Part shown: positions 6,653-8,683 of the stretch, piece after piece
Position numbering within the stretch: position 1 is the first letter of the stretch
Layout: each line of letters begins with the position of its first letter
Assembly (NCBI GenBank): GCA_023136305.1
Contig: JAGLSF010000070.1
Location: forward strand, 1 to 8,683
DNA length: 8,683 bases
Direction of reading: 5' to 3'
Source: Spirochaetota bacterium
GTDB taxonomy: Bacteria > Spirochaetota > B62-G9 > DRHN01
The notes under the pieces: generated by a model
What the model was told of the DNA's origin: nothing
Database searches by the model: none
What the model saw: the letters and a program-made list of their open reading frames with translations, nothing else
Translations under genes and position numbers: made by a program

Positions 6653-7051
6653 TCAACGTTCCCTCTTCTTCAATAAATCCTCGAGAATGGCCAGCAACCT
6701 CTCTGGTTTCACCGGTTTTTCCAGGTATTCATCAGCTTCGGTGTACAGAGCCTCTTTGTGTGAGTGTTTTGATTCGTAGATATGCTTTGAAAATGAGGTA
6801 AGAAGAATGACAGGTATGTCCCGGAAGGTTTTCTGAGATCTGACCCATGAGCAGAAGGTAAAGCCGTCCATTTCAGGCATCATTATGTCCAACACGATGC
6901 AGTCCGGGGTTTCCGCTCCCATAATTTCCTTGGCGTGTTCGCCATTTTTCGCACAGATCACCCGGTAACCCTCTGACTCGAGGATCATATCGATGATCCT
7001 CGAAGTGTCAACGTTGTCTTCCACTACCAGTATCGTACAGTCAGAGGGCAC
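6653..7051 (-). CDS. Stand-alone receiver response regulator, paralogue of the metVF-operon receiver
   Basis: A 132-residue single receiver domain: E11-D12 acidic pocket, D55 in VLDIMMPEMDGF, T85 and K112 in LEKPVKP, no output domain. It matches the receiver at 4694-5080 over its full length (about 55% identity by hand count, no gaps needed), with FCSW, IPVILLT, HIYE and ADEYLEKPVKPE identical. It starts with GTG at 7051, supported by GGAGG 6 bases upstream. It is transcribed toward the kinase gene and its 3' end is 48 nt from it. It has its own likely promoter and lies 146 nt after the upstream HK/receiver pair. Probable roles are a competing or phosphate-sink partner of the kinase at 5099-6604, or a relay partner of the minus-strand kinase. 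Confidence 0.9.
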   Translation of the reverse strand: MPSDCTILVVEDNVDTSRIIDMILESEGYRVICAKNGEHAKEIMGAETPDCIVLDIMMPEMDGFTFCSWVRSQKTFRDIPVILLTSFSKHIYESKHSHKEALYTEADEYLEKPVKPERLLAILEDLLKKRER

Positions 7052-7057
7052 CCTAAT

Positions 7058-7062
7058 CCTCC
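7058..7062 (-). promoter_or_regulatory. Ribosome binding site supporting a GTG start
   Basis: On the minus strand GGAGG lies 6 bases before the GTG at 7051. No ATG gives a full receiver domain in this frame, so this site decides the start. Confidence 0.75.
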
Positions 7063-7078
7063 ACCTCAGTGTGCACCC

Positions 7079-7107
7079 TGTATAGTATACCTTCCGCCTT
7101 TTGTAAA
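7079..7107 (-). promoter_or_regulatory. Sigma70-type promoter for the minus-strand receiver gene
   Basis: On the minus strand TTTACA (7102-7107) and TATACA (7079-7084) are 17 bases apart, optimal spacing. Transcription would start near 7072, giving a leader of about 20 bases containing the strong ribosome site. This suggests the receiver gene can be expressed separately from the upstream kinase/receiver pair. Confidence 0.55.
7080..7090. promoter_or_regulatory. Possible operator: perfect palindrome over the -10 box
   Basis: GTATAGTATAC is a perfect palindrome around a central G. It overlaps the predicted -10 element and part of the spacer of the minus-strand promoter. It could bind a dimeric regulator, or it could simply reflect tandem TATAC sequences. 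Confidence 0.3.
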
Positions 7108-7123
7108 GCTCTTTTTAGAGAGC
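7108..7123 (-). terminator. Weak hairpin after the minus-strand kinase/receiver pair
   Basis: GCTCT (7108-7112) and AGAGC (7119-7123) form a 5-base stem with a 6-base loop. On the minus strand it is followed by only three T residues and then ACAAAA. It sits 75 bases past the stop of the gene at 7198-7638 and just before the next promoter, a sensible place for a terminator, but the stem and T-run are both poor. Confidence 0.25.
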
Positions 7124-7197
7124 ATCCTGTTTCAACTCCCCTGCAGTTCCTGCTTTCATAGATGGGGTATTCGGAACAATTGAGCAGCATCGATTTC

Positions 7198-7638
7198 CTA
7201 TTTCCCCCTGTGCGGCCAGTCCTTCCACTTGCTCGTCTTCATGTCCAGGAGATTTTGAACTTTCTGCACTAATTCCTTGGGCTGGGCGGGTTTGTCAATG
7301 AAGTCGTCTACCGGAAGGTATTCCTCATCAGTATCCGGAGAGAAGTTGAAGCCTGGGTGCCGGATATTTACCGCCGTAATCATCAGGATGGGAATAGGGG
7401 CGACTGTTTTGTCCTGCCGCATCTTCACTGCGTAATCGAATCCCTTTGATTCTTCCTTTTTTCCGAACATAACATCGAGGATGATCACATCAGGCTTCTC
7501 CTTCCTTGCCGTCTCCAATCCCTGCGCGGGATCGGAGGCCATTACAACATGGTGCTCTTGTGCCTCCAGGGTGATTCGCATTGCCTCGGCAGTGTCGGGA
7601 TCATCTTCGATAATAAGAACTTTGGCCTGTACGCCCAT
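7198..7638 (-). CDS. Stand-alone receiver response regulator, partner of the minus-strand kinase
   Basis: A 146-residue receiver domain without output domain. The acidic pocket is E11-D12-D13, the phospho-acceptor is D55 (IILDVMFG), the switch Thr is T88 (LMITA) and the Lys is K116 (FIDKPAQP). It differs from the other two receivers: the usual MPxMDG after the Asp is replaced by FGKKEESKGFD, and there is an insertion of about 15-20 residues between strand 4 and the Lys loop (about 91-111). A short basic/aromatic tail follows (SKWKDWPHR, 136-144). The ATG at 7638 has GGAGG 9 bases upstream (7648-7652). That site lies within the last codons of the kinase gene, which ends 4 nt earlier, so the two are translationally coupled and form a kinase-receiver pair. 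Output must be by protein contact or relay. Confidence 0.9.
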   Translation of the reverse strand: MGVQAKVLIIEDDPDTAEAMRITLEAQEHHVVMASDPAQGLETARKEKPDVIILDVMFGKKEESKGFDYAVKMRQDKTVAPIPILMITAVNIRHPGFNFSPDTDEEYLPVDDFIDKPAQPKELVQKVQNLLDMKTSKWKDWPHRGK

Positions 7639-7642
7639 AATC

Positions 7643-8683
7643 TCAAACCTCCATTTTATTTGGAATTGTCGGGAAGGTGAGCCTAAAAATGCTCCCCTCG
7701 CCGGTTTTACTTTTCACGGTTATCTGGCCTCCGTGCATCAGAACGATTTGCCGTACAATTGCCAGCCCCAAGCCGGTGCTTGGCGTTTCCCTGTTGATGA
7801 TGCTGTCGGCCTGATAAAAGTCCTCGAAAATATGCGGAAGATCTTCGTCGGCAATACCGCTGCCTGTGTCCGAAACGGTCAATACCACTTCATCACGGTC
7901 AATACTTCGCTGCAGCTCGATTCGTACGGTACCGCCCGAAGGGGTATATTTTACGGCATTGTCGAGAAGCTGTGAGAGAAGTTGATGAAATGCATCCGGG
8001 TCCACATTGATCATGGCCTGTTCCGCATGATCAACTACAATCAGGTCGATGTCCCGCTCAGCCAAAACAGACTCAAGTTCCGCACTGATCCTCCCTGCAA
8101 TGTCCGAAAAGCTCAGCTCGTATTTCCGGAAATCATTCTCCGCTCTAATTGTGGATAGGTACAGCAGCTCCTCGACGAATCGAAGCAGTCGGCGGCTTCG
8201 TCTCTCCGACCGTTGAATCAAGTCCCTGGGTTTTGATGCAACCGCACCCACCAAACCGTCAAGCACCACCTTCAGGCAACTCTGTATCGCAGTGAGCGAC
8301 CCCTTGATGTCATGGGACAGGGTCCGGACATATCGTGATTTCTCACGATCCTTGTGTTCCAGCATAGTGTTGGCCGTCTCCAATTTGCCGATTGCCGTTT
8401 CAAGTTCTCCCTCACGCTTTCGAAGCGTATTCACGATGCTGGTTGTCATGTATACGGTGACGTACAGAGTTGCGGTAAATGCCGAGAATATCCCCAGGAT
8501 GTATAGCCTGTTTTGATGCATCAGTTCGAGTGGTATGAACCCTCTGATGTGGTGGTGGGACAGGAGGCCCGAGAGCTCGAAGAATATCATACACCCGAAC
8601 ATGCCGACTGCGAAGCAGGCCTGCATATATGCCGCCCTGTTGGAAAGGAGAATGCTCGCGATCACCATGTGAAAGATATAAAA
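7643..8683 (-). CDS. Membrane sensor histidine kinase, 5' end outside the window (partial)
   Basis: The frame is open to the window edge and continues past the ATG at 8668 (upstream codons read F-Y-I-F-H). That ATG has no ribosome site and lies within a hydrophobic stretch, so the real start is beyond the window. Numbering from that Met: hydrophobic helices at about 16-34 and 54-78, a short His-rich loop (SHHH) between them, a charged coiled-coil-like linker (about 80-110), a HisKA domain with H119 (LSHDIKGSLTAIQS), and a HATPase domain with N237 (LLDNAVKYTP), DTGSGI (267-272) and TGLGLAIV (298-305). The architecture is a classic orthodox kinase with no separate sensing domain visible, so the signal is probably sensed by the membrane part or by missing N-terminal sequence. 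It forms an operon with the receiver gene 4 nt downstream. Confidence 0.92.
   Translation of the reverse strand, partial: FYIFHMVIASILLSNRAAYMQACFAVGMFGCMIFFELSGLLSHHHIRGFIPLELMHQNRLYILGIFSAFTATLYVTVYMTTSIVNTLRKREGELETAIGKLETANTMLEHKDREKSRYVRTLSHDIKGSLTAIQSCLKVVLDGLVGAVASKPRDLIQRSERRSRRLLRFVEELLYLSTIRAENDFRKYELSFSDIAGRISAELESVLAERDIDLIVVDHAEQAMINVDPDAFHQLLSQLLDNAVKYTPSGGTVRIELQRSIDRDEVVLTVSDTGSGIADEDLPHIFEDFYQADSIINRETPSTGLGLAIVRQIVLMHGGQITVKSKTGEGSIFRLTFPTIPNKMEV

Overview
The window looks like a strict anaerobe, most probably of the former Deltaproteobacteria (Desulfobacterota: sulfate reducers, syntrophs and relatives). This is inferred from three things: a Wood-Ljungdahl-type methylenetetrahydrofolate reductase pair (metV-metF), an iron-sulfur flavoprotein carrying an MvhD/FlpD domain, and sensor proteins rich in Cys motifs typical of that group. 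No 16S or other taxonomic marker is present, so the assignment is a family-level judgement. No RNA genes, CRISPR arrays, insertion sequences or phage genes were seen.

Layout. (1) 4-609, plus strand: a small membrane protein with two N-terminal zinc ribbons, one transmembrane helix and a Cys-rich C-terminal segment resembling CcmH. (2) 610-918: an AT-richer intergenic stretch with a good sigma70-type promoter (823-850) and two small inverted repeats. (3) 919-6604, plus strand: an apparent five-gene operon. In order it encodes a 706-residue GltD-like/ferredoxin/MvhD fusion, metV, metF, a stand-alone receiver protein, and a soluble histidine kinase with an N-terminal two-CW Cys domain and a GAF domain. 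The genes overlap (32, 4 and 32 nt) or are 18 nt apart. (4) 6605-6652: a short convergent junction. (5) 8683-6653, minus strand: a membrane histidine kinase whose N-terminus runs off the window, a receiver protein 4 nt after it, and after a 146-nt gap with its own likely promoter a third receiver protein. That third receiver is a clear paralogue of the one in the plus-strand operon.

How the genes may work together. MetV and MetF reduce methylene-H4folate to methyl-H4folate, or run the reverse direction in oxidative metabolism. The fusion protein has a probable pyridine-nucleotide and FAD module, two [4Fe-4S] motifs and an MvhD-type iron-sulfur domain, so it is a plausible electron partner for MetVF. 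The receiver and two-CW/GAF kinase genes share the operon. All three response regulators consist of a receiver domain only, with no DNA-binding domain, so output is by protein contact or phosphorelay rather than direct transcription. The most notable feature is this coupling of a one-carbon redox enzyme to a Cys-rich cytosolic sensor and a duplicated receiver pair lying on either side of the kinase.
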